33,788 nt of DNA from Xanthomonas bromi (GTDB taxonomy: Bacteria; Pseudomonadota; Gammaproteobacteria; Xanthomonadales; Xanthomonadaceae): NCBI RefSeq assembly GCF_900092025.1, contig NZ_FLTX01000050.1, positions 1 to 33,788 on the forward strand, read 5' to 3'. A program made the position numbers and the translations under genes. Within the stretch, counting starts at the first letter, position 1; each line of letters opens with the position of its first letter. The notes beneath the pieces are model-generated. The model was not told the origin of the DNA and made no database searches. It worked only from the letters and a program-made list of their open reading frames with translations. Shown here one piece after another: positions 17,135 through 25,194 of this stretch.

Positions 17135-17347
17135 CGGCTGCCCGCCCAAGCGCAACCGACACGCCGATTGCGTAGCCGCCAGGCGAGCGTGGCCGGTGCT
17201 CGGTGCGGTATGTAGTACTCGGATATTGCCTTGCTGTGCGCCGTCTGCGCGCCTGATGCGTGCTCGCGACGTGTTGGTCGCCGCTGTACGCACGCGCTTG
17301 CACGCGCGTGATGGCATCATGCCCCCACCCTGAGACAGGACTGACCG

Positions 17348-18385
17348 ATGCGCTTGCCGCCTTATCTGCTGTTGGCCGTGCCGTTGCTGGCGGTGCTTGC
17401 TGCATGGACCAACCAGCCTCCACCGACGCCGCGTTTTCCGGCCATCGGCCAGCTGCAGACCTTCGACCGCAGCTTCGGTGATGTGGTGGCAAGCGATGCG
17501 CGTATCGAGAAGCTCACCGAAGGCTTTACCTGGTCCGAAGGCCCGGCTTGGGTACGCAACGGCGGCTACCTGTTGTTCAACGATGTGCCCGAAAACAAGC
17601 TGTATCGCTGGTCCGAGAAGGCTGGCCTGTCGGTCTTGCTGTCGCCCTCCGGCTACACCGGCCCGGAGCTGCCCACACTGCGCGAAGCCGGCGCCAATGG
17701 GTTGTACGCCGAGCCCGGTGGTACCGTGCTGCTTGCCGATTCCGGCACGCGCATCCTGGCCAGGCTCGACCCGGTCACGCGCAAGAAGACACCGCTTGCG
17801 ACCGCTTTCGAAGGCCACCGTTTCAACAGCCCCAACGATGTCGTGCGTCGCAGCGACGGCGTGGTGTTCTTCACCGATCCGCCGTATGGGTTGAAGGACA
17901 TGGATGCATCTCCGGTCAAGGAACTGCGCTTCAACGGCGTCTATCGTCTGGACATCGATGGCAGCGTGCATCTGCTGGACGACAGCTTGCGCTTGCCCAA
18001 CGGCATCGCACTGTCGCCGGATGCGCGCACCTTGTACGTCTCCAACTCCGATCCGCAACGGCCGGCCTGGATGGCGTACGCACTCGATGCGCGGGGTGCG
18101 GTCACCGGCAAACGCGTGTTCGCCGATGCCTCCGACCTGATTGCCAAGGACGTGCCTGGGTTGCCCGACGGCATGGCAGTGGCCGCCGACGGCACGCTGT
18201 TCGCTACCGGCCCAGGCGGGGTGATCGTGTTCAACCCCGCCGGCCAACGCTTGGGCCGCATCGCCACCGGCGAGGCCGTCTCCAACTGTACGTTCGGCGA
18301 CGATGGCCACACGCTGTATATGACCTCGCACGCGATGCTGGCGCGCGTGCGCGTGAAGTCGCTGGGGTTGCAGTTCGTGCAGTAG
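17348..18385 (+). CDS. SMP-30/gluconolactonase-family lactone hydrolase, exported
   Basis: A 345-residue six-bladed beta-propeller of the SMP-30/LRE family. An N-terminal hydrophobic segment (about residues 5-20) acts as signal peptide or anchor. The metal-site motifs are visible: SEGPAW (Glu ligand), NSPNDVV, and LPNGIALSPD with LPDGMAV downstream. Family members open gluconolactone or related sugar lactones with a divalent metal. The start follows AGACAGGA at proper spacing. The gene stands 213 nt after the GH10 gene with a hairpin-rich leader (CACGCGC with GCGCGTG, 17291-17310). A xylonolactone or uronic-acid lactone substrate would fit the locus, but the sequence does not show it. Confidence 0.85.
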   Translation: MRLPPYLLLAVPLLAVLAAWTNQPPPTPRFPAIGQLQTFDRSFGDVVASDARIEKLTEGFTWSEGPAWVRNGGYLLFNDVPENKLYRWSEKAGLSVLLSPSGYTGPELPTLREAGANGLYAEPGGTVLLADSGTRILARLDPVTRKKTPLATAFEGHRFNSPNDVVRRSDGVVFFTDPPYGLKDMDASPVKELRFNGVYRLDIDGSVHLLDDSLRLPNGIALSPDARTLYVSNSDPQRPAWMAYALDARGAVTGKRVFADASDLIAKDVPGLPDGMAVAADGTLFATGPGGVIVFNPAGQRLGRIATGEAVSNCTFGDDGHTLYMTSHAMLARVRVKSLGLQFVQ

Positions 18386-18844
18386 GCGATCGTGGCGATG
18401 CCGCTGCATCGGCTTGTCATCTCATCGCCGGGGACAACCAACAGTCTCGCTGCGCACGGCATTTGACGGCAGCGGGGGTTGCCGCATGCAGTCGCTTCGT
18501 CGGCTGCGTTGCGCGCTGGCGGCTCCCGATCCCGACTGCGGTGTCGGCGCACCAAGTCATGCACCCAGCTGGCGATCTGCACCGCGGCTGGCGGCCACAA
18601 CGGCGCTGCACCGCGTAAAACAGTTCTGCACTCCATCGGTCTTACATCGTGGAGGCCGCAGCAGCGCCTGTTGCGACACATCACGCGGCTGTTCGTGCAG
18701 CGCCACGTTCGAGTCTGCTACAAAAAAAGTGGATGACAGCAATCGCGCTGCGCGCAGCATGCATCGAAGAACGCAAGCTGCACTCAGCGGAGCTTGGCAC
18801 GTGCGCTAACTGAAGCTGCGCAGCCTGCTCTGAGCGAATACCGA
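18386..18844. other. Intergenic region, no gene supported
   Basis: These 459 bases lie between the lactonase stop and the DUF2256 stop. Reading frames on both strands are Arg/Ala/Ser-rich and lack domains. I see no XylR box, terminator or RNA gene. Confidence 0.5.
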
Positions 18845-19003
18845 CTACGGAGCAGAGCGGCGACGCTTGCTGTCGCCCCGGCATCGGTCCGAGCAGTACT
18901 TCACCTCATCCCACACGCGCTCCCACTTCTTGCGCCAACAAAATGGCCGCCCGCACTGCAGGCAGACCTTCTGTGGTAGATCCTGTTTTTTGCGCGTCGC
19001 CAT
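18845..19003 (-). CDS. DUF2256 small zinc-ribbon-like protein
   Basis: A 52-residue basic protein ([11 protein letters not shown] at the start). The pattern [15 protein letters not shown], then YCSDRCR near residue 40, is the DUF2256 signature, with two Cys pairs likely to hold a metal. The central [18 protein letters not shown] is highly characteristic. Function is unknown; members are often found near photolyase-related or cryptochrome genes elsewhere, but none is seen here. It is a lone short gene on the minus strand between the lactonase and the membrane protein. Confidence 0.88.
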   Translation of the reverse strand: MATRKKQDLPQKVCLQCGRPFCWRKKWERVWDEVKYCSDRCRGDSKRRRSAP

Positions 19004-19147
19004 ATCGTCGGAAGATCTGACGCATGTGTCGGTGAACAGAGCGTAAGCATGTCATGGCGAGGTCCGATGCGGAAATCTCTCCAGGGTTTCAGGCAGGCAA
19101 TGACACAGCGCTGCTGGGCCTGGCGTGGGATGCGTACGCACGCGCTT

Positions 19148-19156
19148 TGTTATAGT
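19148..19156 (+). promoter_or_regulatory. Candidate extended -10 promoter element
   Basis: TGTTATAGT matches the extended -10 form TGnTATAAT at all but one position, in otherwise GC-rich DNA, 82 nt upstream of the membrane-protein GTG. No good -35 element is seen. Confidence 0.3.
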
Positions 19157-19237
19157 GCGTGGGCGCCAGCTGACGCACGTCTCTGATACCAGAAGGCGCT
19201 ACGCGGCACATGCTCACCATTCCAAACAAGGACGTTC

Positions 19238-19633
19238 GTGAATGCATTTCTGCTGGTCGTGTCGGCGCTACTGTACGTTGCCGCGCTGTGTCTTCCCGCG
19301 CTGCATGGCGGTGCCGAGCAAGTGAGCGGCGTCGTGCTCCTCTTGTTCGGCTGGATCCAGGTGCTCGACGGCCAATGCATCGCCTGGTGGATCAACCTGC
19401 TGTTCTTCGGTGCGTGGCTCTGTTATTTCGTCAAATTTCATCGAACGGCATCGGGCTTGCTGGTTGCAGCCTGCGTAATCGAAATGGATACCTTCCGTGC
19501 CACCGGCTATCTCAAGAACGAAGCCGGGCACGACGTGATGATCGACCGGGTGGGTGCAACCTTCTACATTTGGGAACTGAGCTTTCTTGCGCTGCTGATC
19601 GTGGTGCTGATGCGTCTTTCGAAAAAAACGTAG
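19238..19633 (+). CDS. Small integral membrane protein, unknown function
   Basis: A 131-residue hydrophobic protein with about four membrane segments (roughly residues 3-22, 29-45, 49-67 and 107-125) and a short charged loop (MDTFRATGYLKNEAGHDVMIDR). The start is a GTG at 19238 preceded by AAGGAC at good spacing. I do not recognise a family. It has no visible tie to the xylan genes. Confidence 0.7.
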   Translation: MNAFLLVVSALLYVAALCLPALHGGAEQVSGVVLLLFGWIQVLDGQCIAWWINLLFFGAWLCYFVKFHRTASGLLVAACVIEMDTFRATGYLKNEAGHDVMIDRVGATFYIWELSFLALLIVVLMRLSKKT

Positions 19634-19731
19634 CATCAAGCAAGCAACGACGCTTTGATCGCGCAAGCGCCTGTCAGGTCTTCAAGCGCGTGTGCGAACG
19701 AACCGGTCACCTGCATCGAGCTTTGACATAT

Positions 19732-20067
19732 ATGTTGCGAATCAAGTGGAACCGCAAGATGATCTTGGCGCTGACGGCGGTGGTCATTGCCTGTATCGCT
19801 TCGAATCCGGAACTCGCCTCGTTGGTGCCAGTGCTGGATACGCTGGGTCTGGACGTGTTTGCGTATGCGCTGGCAGGCCAGTTTGGCGCAGTGGTGCTGG
19901 GTAGGCTGATGCCCGGTTGCCGTGAGCGTTGCCTGCGGCGGGGCGGTCAGTTGGTGCATGCGCTGGGTTACGCTTTCAGCTTCTGCGTTGGTGGTTATCT
20001 GCGTCAGCTTGGCTGTTATGTCAGGCAGCTCGGCTGGGCAACTGTCGTCGCCGGCGCACGGGGCTGA
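19732..20067 (+). CDS. Small hypothetical membrane protein
   Basis: A 111-residue frame starting MLRIKWNRKMILALTAVVIACIAS, with a positively charged start, one clear membrane helix (about 9-24), a second around LDVFAYALAGQFGAVVLG and a basic tail (PGCRERCLRRGG). The codon pattern looks real, but I do not recognise the family and see no strong ribosome-binding site. The frame opens further upstream at 19210 but would overlap the preceding gene. Confidence 0.5.
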   Translation: MLRIKWNRKMILALTAVVIACIASNPELASLVPVLDTLGLDVFAYALAGQFGAVVLGRLMPGCRERCLRRGGQLVHALGYAFSFCVGGYLRQLGCYVRQLGWATVVAGARG

Positions 20068-20267
20068 TGCCGTCCGGCGCTGCGGACCATGGTCACTTCA
20101 CGTGCGGCCCACCAGGCGATCGCGTCGCCGCTGGTGCAGTGTGACCGGTGCAGGGCGTTGCATCACGGTCGCAGGTTTCCGCCATGCGCGCGTCGTTCGC
20201 ACATGGCCGACCACTGCGCGCGATGTCCGTTAGCGATTCTGAAGCTTGGCTCCCACGGAGGTTGATC

Positions 20268-20657
20268 ATGGAAACCCGCACCAACGTAGGCGCGCAAACC
20301 ATCCCGACCCTGCCGAGTCGTTCGATCGCGCAGACAGTGGCGTTCTATCGGCGGCTCGGCTTTGTCGGCGATGCGCATCCGCACGATGCGGGGTACGCAA
20401 TCCTGCGACGTGGCGATATGGAACTGCACTTCTTCGCGTATCCGGATCTGAATCCGGCAGACTGTTATGCGGGCTGTTACATCCGGGTGGTCGATGTCGA
20501 TGCCATCCACGCAGCGATGAGCGTTGCGGCGCTGTCGGCGAAAGGCATTCCACGGCTCGATCCGGTCGGCGACAAACCCTGGGGCATGCGTGAGTTCGGG
20601 ATCGTGGATGAGAGCGGCAATCTGCTGCGCATTGGACAGGTGATCGCGTCGCAGTAA
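20268..20657 (+). CDS. VOC-fold protein, bleomycin-resistance/glyoxalase family
   Basis: A 129-residue protein. The ATG at 20268 has a near-ideal GGAGG nearby (CGGAGGTTGATC), which overrides the longer frame from 20148. The fold is read from IPTLPSRSIAQTVAFYRRLGF, then GDMELHFFAYPDLNP, YIRVVDVDAIHAAM and PWGMREFGIVDESGNLLRIGQ. This is the pattern of the bleomycin-binding (BLMA-like) subgroup, which sequesters drug as a dimer. Actual drug binding is not shown by the sequence. It is convergent with uxuB and unrelated to xylan. Confidence 0.85.
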   Translation: METRTNVGAQTIPTLPSRSIAQTVAFYRRLGFVGDAHPHDAGYAILRRGDMELHFFAYPDLNPADCYAGCYIRVVDVDAIHAAMSVAALSAKGIPRLDPVGDKPWGMREFGIVDESGNLLRIGQVIASQ

Positions 20658-20807
20658 TGCAGTTGCGCGAGACAAATGACGACTGTGCCGGCCCGAATGA
20701 TGCACATGCTCGCGCTGCACCGATCGGCGACACATCGTGCTCGTGCGGCATGCGATCAGGCGCGATGTGCTGCGGGCAGTTGAATTGCACAACGCATCTT
20801 CCAGGCC

Positions 20808-20852
20808 AAGAAACATCGTCCTGATTCCATGCAGCGGGAGGACCGTCGATGT
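20808..20852 (-). terminator. Weak terminator candidate downstream of uxuB
   Basis: On the minus strand ACATCG pairs with CGATGT across a large partly paired loop (AGGA with TCCT inside) and is followed by TTCTT, about 30 nt after the uxuB stop. The stem is short and the loop long. Confidence 0.3.
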
Positions 20853-20882
20853 CTTCCCCGTTGCATCGTTCGCTGCACTGCC

Positions 20883-22355
20883 TTACACCTCACGCATCGA
20901 TCCAAGTGCCTGTGCCACGTCAGCCGGCGTGGCAGTACGCAGCGCTGCATAAGCCGTCTGCAAGGACGCACGAAAACGCGTGTCTGCGGACAAGGATCCG
21001 AACACTGCATCCAAGGTCAGGAAGGCGGTGACGTCATGACCTGCATCGCCGGTCGCTGCGCGTCCGAGCGCACTGAGGGTATCGTTGAGCGGGTCGACCA
21101 ACGGCACGCCGGCATGTGCTTGCCGGCGGATGAAGTGCAGCCACGCAGCAACCGCCAGGCACAAGCGCTGGATCGGTTGGCCGGCAGTGCGTGCGTCGCC
21201 GATCGTGCCGAGCAGTCGCACCGGGATTTTTTGCGAGCCGTCCCAGGCGATCTGGGCGAGCAGATGGCGGATGGCGGGGTTGCGAAAACGGGCAAGGATG
21301 GCATCGCTGTAACGTTGCGCATCAAAGCCCTGCATGGACGGCAGGGTGGGGGTGATTTCCGTATGCATCAGCGTTTCGACGAACGTGGCAAGTGCGAGGT
21401 GCTGCATGGCGTCGGCCACGGTGTCCAGTTGCAGCAGGCTGCCGAGATACGCCAGCGCAGAGTGCGGCGCGTTGAGCAGGCGCAGCTTGGCGCGCGCGTA
21501 TCCGGCGATATCGTCGCTCAGGGTGACGCCCGCGCGTTCGAATGCGGGGCGGCCGTTGCAGAAGCGATCTTCGATCACCCACTGGCTGTAGCGCTCGCGC
21601 TGGATCGGCCAGGCATCATGCACACCGAGCTGGTCTTGCACGCGTGTCCGCAGCGCGTCATCGGTGGCGGGCGTGATGCTGTCGACCATCGAGCGCGGGA
21701 AGGCGGCGTGTTGCGTGATCCACTCTGCCAGTGCGCGATCGGTCTGAGCTGCAAGCCGCACAACGGCGCGCTGCAACAGCGTGCCGTTGTCGGTCAGGTT
21801 ATCGCAGCTGAGCACGGTGAATGGCGCGGTTCCATCGTGCATGCGTTGCTGCAGCCCGGCGACGAGGTAGCCGACGGCACTGCATGGGGCTGCGGGGTTG
21901 GCGATGTCGTGCGCGATGTCGGGATGCATCAGGTCGAGCAGGTCACCGGCCAGGCAATAGCCTTTCTCGGTGACGGTCAGCGTGACCAGACGCACTGCAG
22001 GGTCGGCAAGACGCGCGAGCACGGCAGTGTGTTCGTCCGCGGCGCAGAGCACCTCGCGGATGGCACCGATGACGCGCAGCTGCGGGTGTTCGTCGAGTAG
22101 CGCCAGTGTGTACAGGCCGTCCTGCGGACGTAAGGCATCGCGCACGTGGGGACTGTGCAGCGAGACGGCGCTGATCGCCCAGCTGGGATCTTCGGCAAGC
22201 AGGTCGTCGATGTAGACGGCCTGATGGGCGCGATGGAACGCGCCTGCGCCGAGATGCACGATGCCGATGCGCGTGTGTTCGGGGGTGTAGTCGGGGGTGA
22301 GGACCGCGCTCGGTAGCTGGGTGAGGGTTGTGGTGGAGAGTCGTGCGATTGGCAT
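20883..22355 (-). CDS. uxuB: D-fructuronate reductase (D-mannonate oxidoreductase)
   Basis: A 490-residue polyol-type long-chain dehydrogenase. The N-terminal nucleotide-binding motif is IVHLGAGAFHRAHQAVYIDDLL, the middle carries SCDNLTDNG, and the catalytic Lys lies in DGSQKIPVRLLGTI. These are the marks of the mannitol dehydrogenase family branch that holds UxuB. It reduces fructuronate from UxaC to D-mannonate with NADH, in the cytoplasm. It is the last gene of the agu67A operon, 128 nt after the GH3 gene. A reductase acting on tagaturonate or mannitol is possible on motif grounds alone, but the neighbours UxaC and ManD favour fructuronate. Confidence 0.92.
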   Translation of the reverse strand: MPIARLSTTTLTQLPSAVLTPDYTPEHTRIGIVHLGAGAFHRAHQAVYIDDLLAEDPSWAISAVSLHSPHVRDALRPQDGLYTLALLDEHPQLRVIGAIREVLCAADEHTAVLARLADPAVRLVTLTVTEKGYCLAGDLLDLMHPDIAHDIANPAAPCSAVGYLVAGLQQRMHDGTAPFTVLSCDNLTDNGTLLQRAVVRLAAQTDRALAEWITQHAAFPRSMVDSITPATDDALRTRVQDQLGVHDAWPIQRERYSQWVIEDRFCNGRPAFERAGVTLSDDIAGYARAKLRLLNAPHSALAYLGSLLQLDTVADAMQHLALATFVETLMHTEITPTLPSMQGFDAQRYSDAILARFRNPAIRHLLAQIAWDGSQKIPVRLLGTIGDARTAGQPIQRLCLAVAAWLHFIRRQAHAGVPLVDPLNDTLSALGRAATGDAGHDVTAFLTLDAVFGSLSADTRFRASLQTAYAALRTATPADVAQALGSMREV

Positions 22356-22483
22356 GAGATTTCGATTCGATGAGGTGCTGCGAGGCCTACCGGTAACCGT
22401 CGTTACGCCCAGCTCCGTTCGGTGCCATGGCCCGCGTCGTGCGACGCAGGACGTTGTTATCAGGCACGCACGCCCAGAGCGCG

Positions 22484-25192
22484 CTACTTGTCCGTCACCG
22501 TGAAGCGCTGCCTGGCGCGGATGTCTGCACTGGAGGCGCCGATCTGCACTTCATAGGCACCGTGGTCCACCGCGTACGCTTTGCGCTGCTCGTCGTAGAT
22601 GCGCAGCGCGTCCTTTGCCTTGATGGTGAAGCGTAGCTCGCGCTGCTCGCCCGGTTGCAGGGCGATGCGTTGAAAGCCGCGCAACTCCTTGCCGGCGCGT
22701 TCGCGCTGTGGGTTGAGCGGATGCAGATACAGCTGCACCACATCATCGCCCGCGCGTTGGTCGGTGTTCTTCACTGAAACCGTGGCAGTGAGCGAACCAT
22801 CGGTGCCCACGGTGCTGCGGTCAAGGCGCAGATCGGAATAGGCGAACTGCGTGTACGACAGGCCGTGACCGAACGGATACAGCGGCGTGCCGCCGAAGTA
22901 GCGGTAGGTGCGCCCACGCATGGCGTAGTCGTCGAACGCCGGCAGGGTTTCGCTTTCCTTGTAGAACGTCACCGGTAGCCGGCCGCCAGGATTGGCATCG
23001 CCGAACAGGGTGTCGGCCACCGCGGTGCCGCCGCGCTGACCGGGATACCAGGCCAGCAGGATGGCGGGCAAGTGCTGCTGCGCCCAATCGATGGCCAGCG
23101 CCGAACCGGTGGTCAGCACCGCCACCACCGGCTTGCCAGTGGCATGCAAGGCTTCGAGCAGGTCGCGCTGCGGCTTGGGCAGGCGTAGATCGGTGCGATC
23201 GCCACCGGCAAAGCCGGGATAGTTCACCTTCATCTCCTCGCCTTCGACATCGCCGGTCAGGCCACCGACGAAGACCACCACGTCGGCGCTGCGCGCCACG
23301 TCCAGCGCTTCCTGCAAGGGCGGCTTTGCGCCAGGTTGGCGCCAGGCCAGGCGTACCGCGGCATCGCGTTCGCCCTCGACGTATTCCAGTCGCAGGTCGT
23401 AGGCCCGGCCGGCCTGCAGCTGCACATCGACGCCGTCGGCGTGCAGGCGGTCGGCGGTAGCCCAGCGGTCGATCACCGGCTTGCCATCCAGGTACAGGCG
23501 CACGCCATCGTCGGCCGCCGCTTCCAGGTGGTAAGTGCCGGTGGTCGGCGGCACCAGCTGGCCGCTCCAGCGGATGCTGAAATTATCCGCCGGCACTGCC
23601 TCGCTCGGGCCGGCTTCGCCGCGCGCCAGCAGGTTGTCGGTCGGCGAGCCGCGGTCCCACTTGAAGCCGATCTGCGCATCCACCCGCGCCAAGGCCGGTG
23701 TGCCGGACAGCGCACGATTGCGGAAATACTCGCCACGCAAACCGCGCTCGGGCGAGTTGGCCGATGGCCGCAGGTATTGCGGCTCGATCAGCGGCGTGGC
23801 AGCAGGGTCGTCGCGTCCCTCGACCAGATCGGCGCCGCGCGCGTACAGCACCTGCGCGTTCGGGGCCGCGGCTCGGATGCCCTGCAATACGGTCACCGGT
23901 GCAGCCGGCGTGCCGTAGTAATTGCCCAGCAGTGCCATGGTGTCGTCGGCGGTCGGGCCGATCACCGCGATGCGCTTGAGCTTGGCCCGCGACAACGGCA
24001 GCAGGCCATCGTTCTTCAGCAGCACCAGCGATTCGCGTGCGGTGCGTCGCGCCAGCGCATCGTGCGCCGGCGATTGGTTGACCGAAGCCGGGATCTTCGA
24101 CCAAGGCAACTGCCCGGGCGGATCGAACATGCCCAGGCGCATGCGCGCGGTCATCAAGGTCTGCAAGGCGGTGTCGATCTGCGCCTCGTCGATCAGGCCC
24201 TGGTGCACGGCCGCCGGCAGGGTGGCGTACTCCTCCCCGCATTCCAGCTCGGTGCCGTGCTTGACCGCCAGCGCGGCGGCTTGTTCGCGGGTGGCGACGA
24301 TCTTGTGGTGTTTCCAGATATCCACGATCGCCCAGCAGTCGGACACCACGTAGCCCTTGAAGCCCCATTGCTGGCGCAGGACATCCTGCAGCAGGAACTT
24401 GCTGGCGCTGGCCGACGCGCCATACACGCGGTTGTAGGCGCCCATCACCGCGTCCACCTTGCCGTCCTTGACCAGCGCCTCGAACGCCGGCAGGTAGGTC
24501 TCGTACAGATCGCGCTGCGAGGGGCGCGCATCGAAGTGGTGACGATCGGCTTCCGGGCCGCTGTGCACGGCGAAATGCTTGGCGGTGGCGTCGAGCTTGC
24601 GGTAGCTCTCGCCCTGCGCGTTCTTCGGCGCATCGGCGCCTTCGCCCTGCAGGCCCTGCACGAAGGTCACGCCCATGCGCGCGGCCAGAAAAGGGTCCTC
24701 GCCGTAGGTCTCCTGGCCACGGCCCCAGCGTGGATCGCGGAAGATATTGATGTTCGGCGACCAGAACGTCAGCCCCTGATAGCGCTCGTGCTGGTTTTGG
24801 CGCAGGAATTGATGATGCTTGGCACGCGCCTCATCGCTGATCGCGGTGGCGACCTCGTGCATCAGCGGCAGGTCGAAGGTGGCGGCCATGCCGATCGCCT
24901 GTGGAAAGACCGTCGCTCCGCCGGCACGCGCGACGCCATGCAGCGCTTCATTCCACCAGTCGTAGGCGGGCACCTGCAGCCGCGGAATCGCCGGCGCGGC
25001 GTTCTGCATCTGCGCGGCCTTTTCTTCCAGCGTCATGCGCGACACCAGATCGGCGGCGCGTTGTTCGAAACTGCGTTGGGTATCCAGATACGGCGGCGGT
25101 GTGGCGGCATGGGCAGTGCCCACGGCGCACCCCACTGCAAGCAGGACGCCGTGCGCGAGCGAACGGAAACGGGCGGTCGGGTGCGAAGGCAT
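22484..25192 (-). CDS. GH3 beta-xylosidase with inserted PA14 domain, exported
   Basis: A 902-residue exported glycosidase with a signal peptide (cut near AHA, residue 29). The GH3 N-terminal barrel spans about 35-380 with KHFAVHSGPEADRHHF and nucleophile Asp285 in YVVSDCWAI. The second GH3 domain is split by a PA14 insert at about 484-625 (GLRGEYF to DDGVRLYLDG). A fibronectin-III-like end follows (about 800-895). PA14 inserts in GH3 enzymes usually shape the aglycone pocket and restrict chain length. In this operon it probably releases xylose from xylo-oligosaccharides in the periplasm. By position it matches X. campestris xyl3A. It starts 2 nt after the GH43 stop, so translation is probably coupled. 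Beta-glucosidase activity cannot be excluded from sequence. Confidence 0.9.
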   Translation of the reverse strand: MPSHPTARFRSLAHGVLLAVGCAVGTAHAATPPPYLDTQRSFEQRAADLVSRMTLEEKAAQMQNAAPAIPRLQVPAYDWWNEALHGVARAGGATVFPQAIGMAATFDLPLMHEVATAISDEARAKHHQFLRQNQHERYQGLTFWSPNINIFRDPRWGRGQETYGEDPFLAARMGVTFVQGLQGEGADAPKNAQGESYRKLDATAKHFAVHSGPEADRHHFDARPSQRDLYETYLPAFEALVKDGKVDAVMGAYNRVYGASASASKFLLQDVLRQQWGFKGYVVSDCWAIVDIWKHHKIVATREQAAALAVKHGTELECGEEYATLPAAVHQGLIDEAQIDTALQTLMTARMRLGMFDPPGQLPWSKIPASVNQSPAHDALARRTARESLVLLKNDGLLPLSRAKLKRIAVIGPTADDTMALLGNYYGTPAAPVTVLQGIRAAAPNAQVLYARGADLVEGRDDPAATPLIEPQYLRPSANSPERGLRGEYFRNRALSGTPALARVDAQIGFKWDRGSPTDNLLARGEAGPSEAVPADNFSIRWSGQLVPPTTGTYHLEAAADDGVRLYLDGKPVIDRWATADRLHADGVDVQLQAGRAYDLRLEYVEGERDAAVRLAWRQPGAKPPLQEALDVARSADVVVFVGGLTGDVEGEEMKVNYPGFAGGDRTDLRLPKPQRDLLEALHATGKPVVAVLTTGSALAIDWAQQHLPAILLAWYPGQRGGTAVADTLFGDANPGGRLPVTFYKESETLPAFDDYAMRGRTYRYFGGTPLYPFGHGLSYTQFAYSDLRLDRSTVGTDGSLTATVSVKNTDQRAGDDVVQLYLHPLNPQRERAGKELRGFQRIALQPGEQRELRFTIKAKDALRIYDEQRKAYAVDHGAYEVQIGASSADIRARQRFTVTDK

Positions 25193-25194
25193 GG

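Noticed and set aside
15866..18409. An 847-residue open frame antisense to the GH10 and lactonase genes
   Set aside because: It crosses two real genes and their spacer without any domain or ribosome-binding site, and has His/Arg/Gln-rich composition typical of shadow frames.
22434..22447. GCGTC/GACGC hairpin between the GH3 gene and uxuB as a terminator
   Set aside because: It has a 5-bp stem with no U-tract, and uxuB completes the pathway of the same operon, so termination there is not supported.
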